Shown: positions 1 through 7,054, counted from the stretch's first letter. The stretch is 20,859 bases of DNA from SFWF01 sp045537915 (GCA_045537915.1 JAZSQK010000062.1:1-20859), one strand, 5' to 3'. A program made the numbers and translations. Notes: a model not told the origin generated them from the letters alone.

Positions 1-94
1 TTTTTCATGCATTTAATTTTTATAACTTTCTGGAAATCAGCCCATTAAGTAAATTTACAGCGGATCTCTTACTAGAATCTACCAGTTTAGCATA
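1..94. repeat. Artefactual duplicate of the integrase 3' end
   Basis: These 94 bases are identical to 183-276, which hold the last integrase codons and the bases after its stop. The two copies are separated by 94-177, which is sequencing adapter. The layout insert end, adapter, barcode, adapter, whole insert (178-276, 99 bases) is what a circularised DNB library molecule with a short insert would give, so this copy is very likely not present in the organism. Confidence 0.93.
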
Positions 95-177
95 AGTCGG
101 ATCGTAGCCATGTCGTTCTGTGAGCCAAGGAGTTGTAGTGGGGATTTGTCTTCCTAAGACCGCTTGGCCTCCGACTT
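94..177. other. MGI/DNBSEQ adapter-barcode-adapter contamination
   Basis: 94-135 starts AAGTCGGATCGTAGCC and runs to AAGGAGTTG, which I recognise as the MGI/BGI read-2 adapter. 136-145 is a 10-base stretch (TAGTGGGGAT) in the place of the library barcode. 146-177 starts TTGTCTTCCTAAGACC, the reverse complement of the read-1 adapter. It contains the only TTTG in the window (145-148) and is far richer in GC than its surroundings. It is not biological and should be trimmed. Confidence 0.97.
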
Positions 178-201
178 CCCTTTTTTTCATGCATTTAATT
201 T

Positions 202-1197
202 TTATAACTTTCTGGAAATCAGCCCATTAAGTAAATTTACAGCGGATCTCTTACTAGAATCTACCAGTTTAGCATAGATCTGCGTAGTAGATAACTTACT
301 ATGACCCAGCAATTTACTAACGGTAAATATATCTACACCTTTATTTAATAGAATGGTAGCGAAAGTATGTCTAGCTACATGGAATGTAACTCTTTTACTA
401 ATTTCTGCCTTTTTAGCCCAGTCTGTTAACACTCTGCTAGTCATTGTATAAGTTATACTAAAGGGAGTATTGTTTAGTAACTGAGCTGCCTGGGAACATA
501 TATCTAGATATTCTATTTTACCTGTTTTCTTCTGGGTAAAAGTAAGCCTAGTGTAGCCATTCTCTACAGAAATGTTTTCCCTCTTTAATTGCACTATATC
601 CGAATATCTAAGACCAGTTAAACAACTAAATAAGAAAGCTCTTTTAACTTCTTCATTTCTACAGGGAGTAGAACTAAGTTTAGATAGCTCTTTTTCCGTT
701 AAATAAGCCCTATTATAGGCACTTTCTTTAGGCATACATACAGTAGGCAGTTTAGCTAAATATCCTTCCTTATATGCCCTTCTAAACACCGTTACGACTA
801 CACGGGCATAAAAGTATCTAGTAGAACCCTTTAAAGAAGTATTATTAAGGTAATTAATAAAACCCTGTAAGTCTACTTTATCTATACTGATAGAATCAGT
901 ATGTAGATAATCTTTCAGCCTGTATCTTACTGGTGTCCAGTTTTTCTTACAGTTAATAAAGTAGCTGAATATGTCTACCTTCTTCCTTTTAATACCTGCT
1001 AAACCCTGTTGTATTTCCAGGATCTTTTTCGCTTTAATTAGGTTAGCTACTTCGTAGGCATTCTTATTAGCCTGCTTATCCTTAGTGATGTAAAGGTGTA
1101 AATTCTCCCTTACCCTACAACCATCTAGAGTGTAATCTAGATACAATACTGTACCTTCTTTTAGTTTACGCTCCCTTAAATTAACTAGTTCTTTCAT
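202..1197 (-). CDS. int: Tyrosine recombinase / phage integrase
   Basis: A site-specific recombinase of 331 residues, expected to join phage attP to a host attB. The catalytic set is visible: Arg197 in the SCLTGLRYSD box, a Lys at about 223-224, His273 and Arg276 in HVARHTFA, His299 in LLGHSKLSTTQ and the nucleophile Tyr308 in QIYAKL. Residues 1-70 resemble the arm-binding domain and 72-150 the SAM-like core-binding domain usual in Bacteroidetes phage and mobile-element integrases. Length is normal and the ATG start has an A/T-rich leader without Shine-Dalgarno sequence. It is the last gene at this end, so the attachment site probably lies just past 178, beyond the genuine sequence. The integration target cannot be seen. 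Confidence 0.95.
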   Translation of the reverse strand: MKELVNLRERKLKEGTVLYLDYTLDGCRVRENLHLYITKDKQANKNAYEVANLIKAKKILEIQQGLAGIKRKKVDIFSYFINCKKNWTPVRYRLKDYLHTDSISIDKVDLQGFINYLNNTSLKGSTRYFYARVVVTVFRRAYKEGYLAKLPTVCMPKESAYNRAYLTEKELSKLSSTPCRNEEVKRAFLFSCLTGLRYSDIVQLKRENISVENGYTRLTFTQKKTGKIEYLDICSQAAQLLNNTPFSITYTMTSRVLTDWAKKAEISKRVTFHVARHTFATILLNKGVDIFTVSKLLGHSKLSTTQIYAKLVDSSKRSAVNLLNGLISRKL

Positions 1198-1351
1198 GTG
1201 CCTAAAAAGTGACAGAAATTAATAAATAATGTTATTAATAGCTAGATTATTAGCCATTTATGGGTATGCGAAAAACTCTACTCTTAAGTTCTTCTATGCC
1301 TGTAAATCAACAAGTTAGCTAATAAAGTGACTATTTCGTTACGAATATAAT
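1198..1351. promoter_or_regulatory. Integrase leader region with a possible promoter
   Basis: About 150 non-coding bases lie between the HNH terminator and the integrase start. On the minus strand 1349-1342 reads TATATTCG, which matches the Bacteroidetes -7 consensus TAnnTTTG except for T to C at the seventh position. It lies about 145 bases upstream of the integrase and just beyond the terminator. I see no matching -33 element, so this is a candidate only. No other gene is visible here. Confidence 0.3.
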
Positions 1352-1392
1352 AAAAAAAGAGACTCGATTATCTCAATCGGGTCTCTTTTTTT
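1352..1392 (-). terminator. Rho-independent terminator after the HNH gene
   Basis: A 12-bp stem with one G-T pair (1358-1369 with 1375-1386) and a five-base loop is flanked by seven A on the left and seven T on the right. Read on the minus strand it ends in a U run, so it can stop the nuclease/HNH transcript before the integrase. Its right arm overlaps the last HNH codons and stop. The symmetric A/T flanks could allow termination in both directions. Confidence 0.85.
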
Positions 1393-1673
1393 CTATGTAT
1401 TTTCGCATGGCAATCTTTACATAAAGCCATAATGTTATTACTATCTAGTAGTAAACTCTGTACTTCCATTTCATCTTTAGCAGTAGAAAGGGGTTTAATA
1501 TGGTGAACTTCTTCAGCTGCTACTGTTTTATTGTCTAATAAACATCTTTCGCATAATGGATGCTGCATTAAATAAGCATTTCTTAACTTATGCCATGCAT
1601 AGTTATAAGCTTTACCTGGTAAAGTATGTTTTATATAAGTAGATTTCTTTTTAGGTTTATTTATTGTCGGCAT
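1368..1673 (-). CDS. HNH endonuclease
   Basis: A 101-residue HNH nuclease. The zinc-stabilised beta-beta-alpha fold is clear: Cys41 and Cys44, the His57-His58 pair in EEVHHIKPL, Asn80 in DSNNIMALC, Cys85 and Cys88 in CKDCH, then His89 and His93. In HK97-like phages such small HNH proteins often assist terminase in DNA packaging and are encoded beside the small terminase. Here the gene is on the opposite strand, about 2.2 kb from the terminase, and overlaps the 3' end of the PD-(D/E)XK nuclease gene by 17 bases, which implies co-transcription with that nuclease. A packaging role is therefore possible, but a role with the neighbouring nuclease is equally plausible. The basic N-terminus (KPKKK) may bind DNA. 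Confidence 0.9.
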   Translation of the reverse strand: MPTINKPKKKSTYIKHTLPGKAYNYAWHKLRNAYLMQHPLCERCLLDNKTVAAEEVHHIKPLSTAKDEMEVQSLLLDSNNIMALCKDCHAKIHRKKETRLR

Positions 1674-2358
1674 CTTTAGTAAGATCTATTAAGTAATTTA
1701 CATCTACTGGTCTCTTTAAATGCCCTCTATCATCTATATATTCAGTAGTTTTAACCATTCTACCTACTACACGGTTATTAATGTATACTGCTGTATAATG
1801 AGGTACTCCTATAACTTTTTCAGTTAATTTAGCTTTTTTATGTAGTTCAGTTCTTTTATGTACTACTACAGATTTATTACATAGTAGAAATGAAATAGGC
1901 TTAACTTGTACTACATATTGTAGTTTAGTACCCTTATAAACTAGTAAATCTATACCGAATGATGTATCTTGTTTAGGAGTAGCATATTTAACTCTATAAC
2001 CACTTCTAGTTAAAAGGTTAAATAGTAGTGTTTCAGTATAAGCACCATTTAAAGCATTTACGAAACATTTATAATAAATCCATGCTCTACATATTCTAAT
2101 ATCTATATCTGTATCTTTATGTAGTGATTCTGCTGCTTCTATTATACCTTCTAAGCCGAAATTTTCAGCATATAAATCATAAAAGGCTAAATGACTTGCT
2201 GGAAATCCATATTCTTTATATAAATCTACTAAAAATCCTATTTTATCAGGAGAACTTAGTCCGTTATTCCATAAATAAGTAAAATCATTTTCATACTGGT
2301 TAATTCTATCTTGCATAGATAGATAATTAAGTTGAAATTCTTCTTTAATATTGTCCAT
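1657..2358 (-). CDS. Orphan PD-(D/E)XK nuclease, restriction-endonuclease-like
   Basis: A 233-residue protein with a PD-(D/E)XK core: Glu109 in AYTETLLFNLL, Asp137 in FGIDLLVY and the Gln151-Val-Lys153 pair in VVQVKP, i.e. the E...D...QxK pattern of Mrr-like and some type II enzymes (MjaI-family proteins come to mind, without proof). Residues 1-100 are mostly helical and may recognise DNA. No methyltransferase is encoded in the window, so it is not an ordinary restriction-modification pair. It is co-directional with HNH and upstream of it, overlapping by 17 bases. The phage genome lacks the tetramer TTTG/CAAA, which raises the question whether this enzyme cuts that site; this is inference only. 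CTAG, the MjaI site, is frequent here, so CTAG cutting would be self-damaging. Confidence 0.75.
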   Translation of the reverse strand: MDNIKEEFQLNYLSMQDRINQYENDFTYLWNNGLSSPDKIGFLVDLYKEYGFPASHLAFYDLYAENFGLEGIIEAAESLHKDTDIDIRICRAWIYYKCFVNALNGAYTETLLFNLLTRSGYRVKYATPKQDTSFGIDLLVYKGTKLQYVVQVKPISFLLCNKSVVVHKRTELHKKAKLTEKVIGVPHYTAVYINNRVVGRMVKTTEYIDDRGHLKRPVDVNYLIDLTKDADNK

Positions 2359-2458
2359 TTTTCGCTTTTTAATGTACTGTAGATCTATTTTAGGAAGCTT
2401 TTAGTGTAATACTATTACTTATATATTTAGATAGCTAAAAACTGCCTTAAAACGTAAA

Positions 2459-2489
2459 AAAGAGAATAGTTTTTTAGGCTATTCTCTTT
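2459..2489. terminator. Hairpin, possible terminator or operator
   Basis: A perfect 11-bp stem (2459-2469 with 2479-2489) has a nine-base loop, with six A upstream and three T downstream. It lies upstream of the nuclease start, so as a terminator it would stop plus-strand readthrough or minus-strand transcription arriving from the origin. The stem contains AATAGTTT, which recurs downstream, so it could equally be a protein-binding site. Confidence 0.5.
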
Positions 2490-2605
2490 CTAAACAATAA
2501 CATTAATTAAATTATGGCAATTCAATTAAACTATTTATTGTTGATTTAAACAATAGTTTTTTAAATATTTATTAATAAAATGTCGAATAGTTTAGCCTAA
2601 ACTAT
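2465..2605. repeat. Recurring AATAGTTT / AAACTATT motif
   Basis: The octamer occurs at 2465-2472, 2528-2535 (complement), 2552-2559 and 2586-2593, with a seven-base match at 2599-2605 (complement). The copies form inverted pairs: 2528-2535 with 2552-2559, and a tight palindrome ATAGTTTA-GCC-TAAACTAT at 2587-2605. Paired inverted sites suggest binding of a dimeric regulator, possibly the initiator encoded downstream. Confidence 0.5.
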
Positions 2606-2644
2606 AACTAATTGATAATTAACTGGTTAATTTAAAGGGAATAT

Positions 2645-2687
2645 AGATGGGGAAAAAGTTCCTATACAAGATGGGGAAAAAGTTCCT
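2645..2687. repeat. Two 19-bp direct repeats, iteron-like
   Basis: AGATGGGGAAAAAGTTCCT occurs at 2645-2663 and again, identically, at 2669-2687, with a period of 24. Each copy contains the small inverted element GGAA-AAAG-TTCC. Tandem repeats with a period of about two helical turns, directly upstream of an initiator-like gene, are typical iterons. Only two copies are present. Confidence 0.65.
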
Positions 2688-2688
2688 C

Positions 2689-2719
2689 CTTTCTAAGCCC
2701 TATATCTTTCTAAGCCCTA
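2689..2719. repeat. Two 14-bp direct repeats
   Basis: CTTTCTAAGCCCTA occurs at 2689-2702 and at 2706-2719, with a period of 17. They follow the 19-bp repeats directly and may be a second set of initiator sites. Confidence 0.55.
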
Positions 2720-2725
2720 CACTAT

Positions 2726-2755
2726 ATCGTAGCTCCGCTGCGACTCCACTACGAT
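2726..2755. repeat. Inverted repeat in a GC-richer island
   Basis: ATCGTAG (2726-2732) and CTACGAT (2749-2755) enclose 16 bases rich in G and C, unusual in this AT-rich region. It could form a hairpin beside the presumed origin repeats. No U run follows, so it does not look like a terminator. Confidence 0.45.
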
Positions 2756-2870
2756 GATTGCACGCATAAGAAAAATTTAAAAAAATTGTAAAAAACTATT
2801 GTATTTTATAAATATATATTATATATATTGTACATAAGTTTAGAACTAAGTTTAATAAATTTCATAATTA

Positions 2871-2899
2871 GGGGAAGGTTGCGAAGCCTTCCTCTTTTT
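2871..2899 (+). terminator. Terminator/attenuator hairpin upstream of the initiator gene
   Basis: A 10-bp stem with two G-T pairs (2871-2880 with 2885-2894), capped by a GCGA (GNRA) tetraloop, is followed by five T. It sits about 50 bases before the initiator start on the same strand, so it would end a short leader transcript or attenuate expression of the downstream operon. On the minus strand no U run follows it. Confidence 0.75.
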
Positions 2900-2947
2900 C
2901 TTTAAAAAGTTCTAATAGATATAAATTAATTATTAATAAAAATTATT

Positions 2948-3745
2948 ATGAAATTCGTTAAACTCAGTAAAAAAATCAATAATCTAAAAACACTAAATGC
3001 AATCTATGTATATACTTTACTAAGAAGATATAAGGACAATAAAACTAAAACTTCTTTTATTTCCGAAAGAAGAATTAGCGAACTAAGCGGAATTACTGAA
3101 AGAGAAGTAAGAAAGATTATTAGCTCATTTAAAGAGTTAAATAATAATGACTTATTTACTTCTATAGATACTATTAGAAGAGGTAAGAAGACTAATAATC
3201 AGTATCATTTCGATGATTCTTTTTCTAATTTTATGCATATAGATTGCGAGTTTATAGATTCTCCTTTAAAAGGCATAGAAGAATCTTTACAGGCTAAATG
3301 TAAAGCCTTTCTACTCGCTTTAAAAACAATCTGCGTAAACAATACTAACACTATTAAATTCAATAAAGTAAGAATAGCTGAGGAATTAGGAATAGATAGA
3401 AAGACTCTAAATAAATACTTAAATCTACTAGTATCAGCTAATTATATTATTGCTAGAACTAATGAAATAATACTTAATACTGCACTTATAATTATGGACT
3501 ATTTAGACTCGACTGAAGAAACTAAAAAATTCTTAGCTATGCATAAACAGTGTGTTAAATATAACGTAAAGCCAGCTGAGAGAAAGAGTTTAGCCTTCCT
3601 ATATATTTTAATATATGAAGCTAATAGACTGCTTAATACAACCTTAAAACAAGATATTTCGGCTTCATTCGCTAAGAAACTAGCAACAGGTAAACCTCTT
3701 AACTATAAGAGAAAAATTGAACTACCTAAATACATCATGGAATGA
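2948..3745 (+). CDS. Winged-helix protein, putative replication initiator
   Basis: A 265-residue protein with two winged-helix-like segments: residues about 15-85, with a helix-turn-helix at 38-62 (ISERRISELSGITEREVRKI), and about 110-175, with a second at 139-163 (NKVRIAEELGIDRKTLNKYL). Tandem winged helices are the architecture of plasmid RepA/RepB-type initiators and DnaD-like proteins. The gene lies directly downstream of iteron-like repeats and an AT-rich stretch, and no other replication gene is seen, which supports the initiator reading. A transcriptional regulator of the late operon is the alternative. The C-terminal 65 residues are basic and lack a motif I know. It overlaps the next small gene by ATGA. 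Confidence 0.6.
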   Translation: MKFVKLSKKINNLKTLNAIYVYTLLRRYKDNKTKTSFISERRISELSGITEREVRKIISSFKELNNNDLFTSIDTIRRGKKTNNQYHFDDSFSNFMHIDCEFIDSPLKGIEESLQAKCKAFLLALKTICVNNTNTIKFNKVRIAEELGIDRKTLNKYLNLLVSANYIIARTNEIILNTALIIMDYLDSTEETKKFLAMHKQCVKYNVKPAERKSLAFLYILIYEANRLLNTTLKQDISASFAKKLATGKPLNYKRKIELPKYIME

Positions 3746-3885
3746 TACTACTAATAATTCTAGCCCTACTTAATTTAGTAGGGTTAATTATACTACGATA
3801 CGAAATATTAGTAATTCTAAAGGAGTTAAGTAAAACTAGAGATATTACTAAAGATATTATAGAATATAGAAAAATTAGGCAATGA
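3742..3885 (+). CDS. Small single-pass membrane peptide, 47 residues
   Basis: An open frame of 48 codons, read by me from ATG at 3742 to TGA at 3883-3885. It begins MILLIILALLNLVGLIIL, a hydrophobic stretch of 18 residues, followed by a charged helix rich in Lys, Arg, Glu and Asp ending EYRKIRQ. It overlaps the upstream gene by ATGA and the small terminase start by four bases (ATGA), so it fills the gap exactly and looks translationally coupled. Codon usage matches its neighbours, and it too lacks CAAA and TTTG. Its position between initiator and terminase is unusual for a lysis protein. Function unknown: membrane tether, small holin-like peptide or superinfection factor are guesses. Confidence 0.75.
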   Translation: MILLIILALLNLVGLIILRYEILVILKELSKTRDITKDIIEYRKIRQ

Positions 3886-4223
3886 CAGAACAAGATATTA
3901 TTAAAGGATTAGAAGATTTCCTAAAGAAAAAATATGGTGATATACCTCCTCAATTTAATTTAATACTAGAAGTAGTTAAGAATAACCTACATAGGTATTT
4001 AGAGGTTAAAGAAAATATAGATACTAATGGAATTATGGATGTAACTACTAAAAGCAGACATTCATTACTAACACTAGAATATAATCTATCCCTTTCATTA
4101 ATGAGACTATGTAGCTCATTAGGAATCAGCCCTTTAGATTCAGCTAGATTACTTAAAGTAGAATCTTCTATTAAGGCAAGTGATGAGGAAGAGGATGATT
4201 TCATAGATTCACTAACTAAATGA
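3882..4223 (+). CDS. terS: Terminase small subunit (P27-like)
   Basis: A 113-residue protein that should bind the packaging start site and deliver DNA to the large subunit. The C-terminal half, SLMRLCSSLGISPLDSARL, matches the hallmark of the P27/Terminase_4 family, in which a helix is followed by LG(L/I)SPxxRARL. The last 20 residues are acidic (DEEEDD), as is common where the large subunit is contacted. It lies immediately upstream of the large terminase and overlaps it by ATGA, the standard order in HK97-type phages. Confidence 0.87.
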   Translation: MTEQDIIKGLEDFLKKKYGDIPPQFNLILEVVKNNLHRYLEVKENIDTNGIMDVTTKSRHSLLTLEYNLSLSLMRLCSSLGISPLDSARLLKVESSIKASDEEEDDFIDSLTK

Positions 4224-5836
4224 TAGATAAAAAATATACAGCTTATGCGGAATCAGTATTAAATGGGGAAGAAGTAGCCTGTTTATATGTAAAACAAGCA
4301 TGTAAAAGGTATTTAGATTTCTTTAATAAGTACGATTTTAGGCAAGATAAAGTAGAGAGAGTAGTAAACTTCATTTATAAGCTAAAACACTTTACAGGCA
4401 AGTTTAAAGGGCAGAATTTCACCTTATTACCTTATCAGTTATGGATAGTAAGTAGTATATTCGGATTTTACCATAAAGGAACTAATAAGAGAGTATGTAA
4501 CTATGTTTATATAGAGTTAGCCCGAAAGTCTGGTAAAACTGCTTTAATGGCTGCTATATGCCTTTATTTAATGATTGCTGATAATGAAGCAGCTGCTGAA
4601 ATAGAATTAGTGGCTAATTCAGCTAAACAGGCTAAAATTGCCTATAATATGTGTTCTACATTCTTAGGAGGATTAGATCCTAAGAAGAAATACTTTCAAC
4701 GATGGAGGGATAATATACAATTCCCTAAAACTAATTCTTTTATACAGGTCCTTTCTAGTGATGCTAGTGGTAATGATGGATTTAATAGTTATGCTTTCTT
4801 ACTAGATGAATGTCATGAACAACCAGATAGTAAATTATATGATGTAATGTGTTCTAGCCAGGGTATGCGAGAGAATCCACTAGCAATGATAATTACTACT
4901 GCTGGTTTTAATCTTTATGGCTTCTGTTATAAATACAGATCTACATGCTTAGAAGTATTATCTGGGATTAAAGAGGATGATACTTTATTTTCAGCTATTT
5001 ATACACTAGATGAAGGGGATAGCTGGGATGATCCTAAAGTATGGAAGAAAGCTAATCCTAGTCTAGGCAGTACAGTTACAGAAGATTATTTAAGTAAACA
5101 GGTAACCAGAGCTAAGAATGATTCTTCACTAGAAGTAGGTGTAAGGACTAAGAATTTTAATCAGTGGGTTAATTCTAGTAATACCTGGTTAGGTAATGAT
5201 TTACTGCTAAAGTATTCTAAATCAGTAAATTTAGAGGATTTTAAGGACAGTACATGTCATATAGGGATAGATTTAGCCGCAGTTTCCGACTTAACAGCAG
5301 TTTCTATAATGGTAAAAAGAGAAAACATTCATTACTTTAAAACATTCTATTACTTACCTCAGTCTGCTCTCGCTAATAATGTTAATAGCGAGTTATATAA
5401 AGAATGGAAAAGAAAAGGCTATTTAACTATTACTCCTGGTAATGTTACTGATTATGACTATGTATTAAATGATATTCTTAAAGTTTCTAAAATACTACCT
5501 ATAGAAAAGATAGCTTATGATTCTTATAATGCTACTCAGTTCGCTATAAATGCTACTGAGCAGAATCTACCTTTAGAGCCTTTTAGCCAAGCATTATGGA
5601 ATTTTAATAGACCTACTAAAGAGTTCGAAAGACTTTTAAAGCAAGGTAATGTAGTTATAGATAACAATGAAATTACTAGATGGTGCTTTAATAATGTAGT
5701 TCTTAAATATGATCATAATGATAACTGTAAGCCTGTTAAAGAGCAGGATATGAATAAGATAGATGGAGTTATAGCTATAGTAGAAGCATTAGGAGTATCA
5801 TTAAAACCAGAGTATGATAATTCTATAAGTTATTAA
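4220..5836 (+). CDS. terL: Terminase large subunit
   Basis: The DNA packaging motor and headful or cos nuclease, 538 residues, normal length for the Terminase_1 family. The ATPase domain has Walker A ARKSGKT (101-107) and Walker B LLDE (194-197), with the coupling segment IITTAG (224-229). The C-terminal RNase H-like nuclease domain starts at IGIDLAAVSDLTA (Asp351) and ends with the conserved DGVIAIVEALG block (Asp at about 515). It is expected to dock on the portal encoded next. The start overlaps the small terminase stop. No frameshift or missing catalytic residue is seen. Confidence 0.97.
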   Translation: MIDKKYTAYAESVLNGEEVACLYVKQACKRYLDFFNKYDFRQDKVERVVNFIYKLKHFTGKFKGQNFTLLPYQLWIVSSIFGFYHKGTNKRVCNYVYIELARKSGKTALMAAICLYLMIADNEAAAEIELVANSAKQAKIAYNMCSTFLGGLDPKKKYFQRWRDNIQFPKTNSFIQVLSSDASGNDGFNSYAFLLDECHEQPDSKLYDVMCSSQGMRENPLAMIITTAGFNLYGFCYKYRSTCLEVLSGIKEDDTLFSAIYTLDEGDSWDDPKVWKKANPSLGSTVTEDYLSKQVTRAKNDSSLEVGVRTKNFNQWVNSSNTWLGNDLLLKYSKSVNLEDFKDSTCHIGIDLAAVSDLTAVSIMVKRENIHYFKTFYYLPQSALANNVNSELYKEWKRKGYLTITPGNVTDYDYVLNDILKVSKILPIEKIAYDSYNATQFAINATEQNLPLEPFSQALWNFNRPTKEFERLLKQGNVVIDNNEITRWCFNNVVLKYDHNDNCKPVKEQDMNKIDGVIAIVEALGVSLKPEYDNSISY

Positions 5837-5878
5837 ACTTTAGACAGATATAAGCATAAATGATTTATAATCAATAAA

Positions 5879-7054
5879 ATGCGTATATTCGGATTAGAAA
5901 TTAGAAAGGCAGACAACTGTAAATGCATTTATGATAATGATGCTCTTATATTTCCTAATTTATTAGGTAATCATAGTGCAATGAATTTAAGTACTGTATT
6001 TCGTTGTGTAGACCTTATCAGCGACTCTTTAGCAGGTCTCCCTATAAGAGTGGTTAAAGATGAAGGAGACTGTAAAAATATTGTAGACAATCATTCATTA
6101 AATTTAGTATTTTCTAAAGGGTTATCTAGTAATCTTACTAAATTTCATTTCTTAAAGCTGCTTATACAGAGTGTATTATTAAAAGGTAATGGATTCGCAC
6201 TAATAGAAAGAGCAGTTGATGGAACTGTAACAGGATTAAGGTATCTAGAAGCAGGTGATGTTAATATTCACTATGAAAAAGGTAAGAAAGGCAGTCTTTA
6301 CTATACTTGTACTCTTGTACCTAATAAGAGAATAGAGCCATGTAATATTATTCATCTTAGAAAGTATTCTAATGATGGAGTTAATGGAAAGAGTGTTATA
6401 AGTTATGCATGCAGAACTATTAATTTATCTCAGTCTGGAGAAAACCAGGCTAATAAAATCTTTACTTCTGGATGTAACCTAGCTGGAGTATTAACAGTAC
6501 AGAGTACACTTACAGAGCAACAGAGAAAAGCTATTCATGAGTCATGGAATAAGTCTATGACTGATGGAGGAAATGGATTAGCAGTACTACAGGGTAATAT
6601 GTCTTATCAACCTATACAGATTTCACCAGAGGATGCTCAACTACTAGATAGTAGATTATTCCAGGTAGAAGAAATATGTAGATTTTTCGGGGTAAATCCT
6701 GTATTAGTAGGTGATTTAAGCCATTCTTCTTATGGTTCATTAGAAGCAGCACAGCAAGAATTTTTATTACATTCGCTGTTACCTTATATTAATATGGTAG
6801 AAGAAGAATTTACTTCTAAACTATTTAAACCTAGTGAAGAAGGCTATAGAATTAATTTAGATGAAACTGCTATTCTAAGAACAGATAAGACAGCTCTAGC
6901 TAATTATTATAAGACTCTATTAGAGACTGGCGTCTATTGTATAGATGAAGTACGTAGAGAAATGGGATTAAATCCTATAGAAGGTGGAGATAAACACCTA
7001 ATAGCCTATACTAAGATTAATGATAATATAATTAATTCTAAAGAAAATGGATAA
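5879..7054 (+). CDS. Portal protein, HK97 family
   Basis: A dodecameric ring protein at the capsid vertex, serving as docking site for terminase and as the DNA channel. The 391 residues show the usual portal blocks: VFRCVDLISDSLAGLPIRV (about 40-58), LLKGNGFALIERAVDG (about 95-110) and EEICRFFGVNPVLVGD (about 262-277), with a helical stem and C-terminal region beyond. Position between large terminase and prohead protease is canonical. A gap of 42 bases precedes it, and it overlaps the protease gene by eight bases. Confidence 0.94.
   Translation: MRIFGLEIRKADNCKCIYDNDALIFPNLLGNHSAMNLSTVFRCVDLISDSLAGLPIRVVKDEGDCKNIVDNHSLNLVFSKGLSSNLTKFHFLKLLIQSVLLKGNGFALIERAVDGTVTGLRYLEAGDVNIHYEKGKKGSLYYTCTLVPNKRIEPCNIIHLRKYSNDGVNGKSVISYACRTINLSQSGENQANKIFTSGCNLAGVLTVQSTLTEQQRKAIHESWNKSMTDGGNGLAVLQGNMSYQPIQISPEDAQLLDSRLFQVEEICRFFGVNPVLVGDLSHSSYGSLEAAQQEFLLHSLLPYINMVEEEFTSKLFKPSEEGYRINLDETAILRTDKTALANYYKTLLETGVYCIDEVRREMGLNPIEGGDKHLIAYTKINDNIINSKENG

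Larger units (their letters stand above)
2359..2947. other. Non-coding control region, probable replication origin
   Basis: These 589 bases separate the minus-strand nuclease operon from the plus-strand late operon and contain no convincing gene. In order they hold a hairpin (2459-2489), several copies of AATAGTTT or its complement (2465-2605), two 19-bp direct repeats, two 14-bp direct repeats, a GC-richer inverted repeat (2726-2755), a long A/T-only stretch (about 2770-2835) and a terminator-like hairpin (2871-2899) just before an initiator-like gene. Iteron-type repeats followed by an AT-rich unwinding region upstream of a rep gene is the usual form of plasmid and phage origins. The divergent promoters for both operons should also lie here, but I cannot place them confidently. 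Confidence 0.6.

Noticed and set aside
1..276. 94-bp direct repeat near the left end as an attachment-site repeat
   Set aside because: The copies flank recognisable MGI adapters and a barcode, so the repeat is a library artefact.
1657..2358. Assigning CTAG as the nuclease target through a MjaI-like relation
   Set aside because: CTAG is common in this genome, which carries no visible protecting methylase.
3950..4204. 84-codon minus-strand open frame
   Set aside because: It lies wholly inside the small terminase gene on the other strand, and its composition (Ser/Leu runs) is that of a shadow frame.
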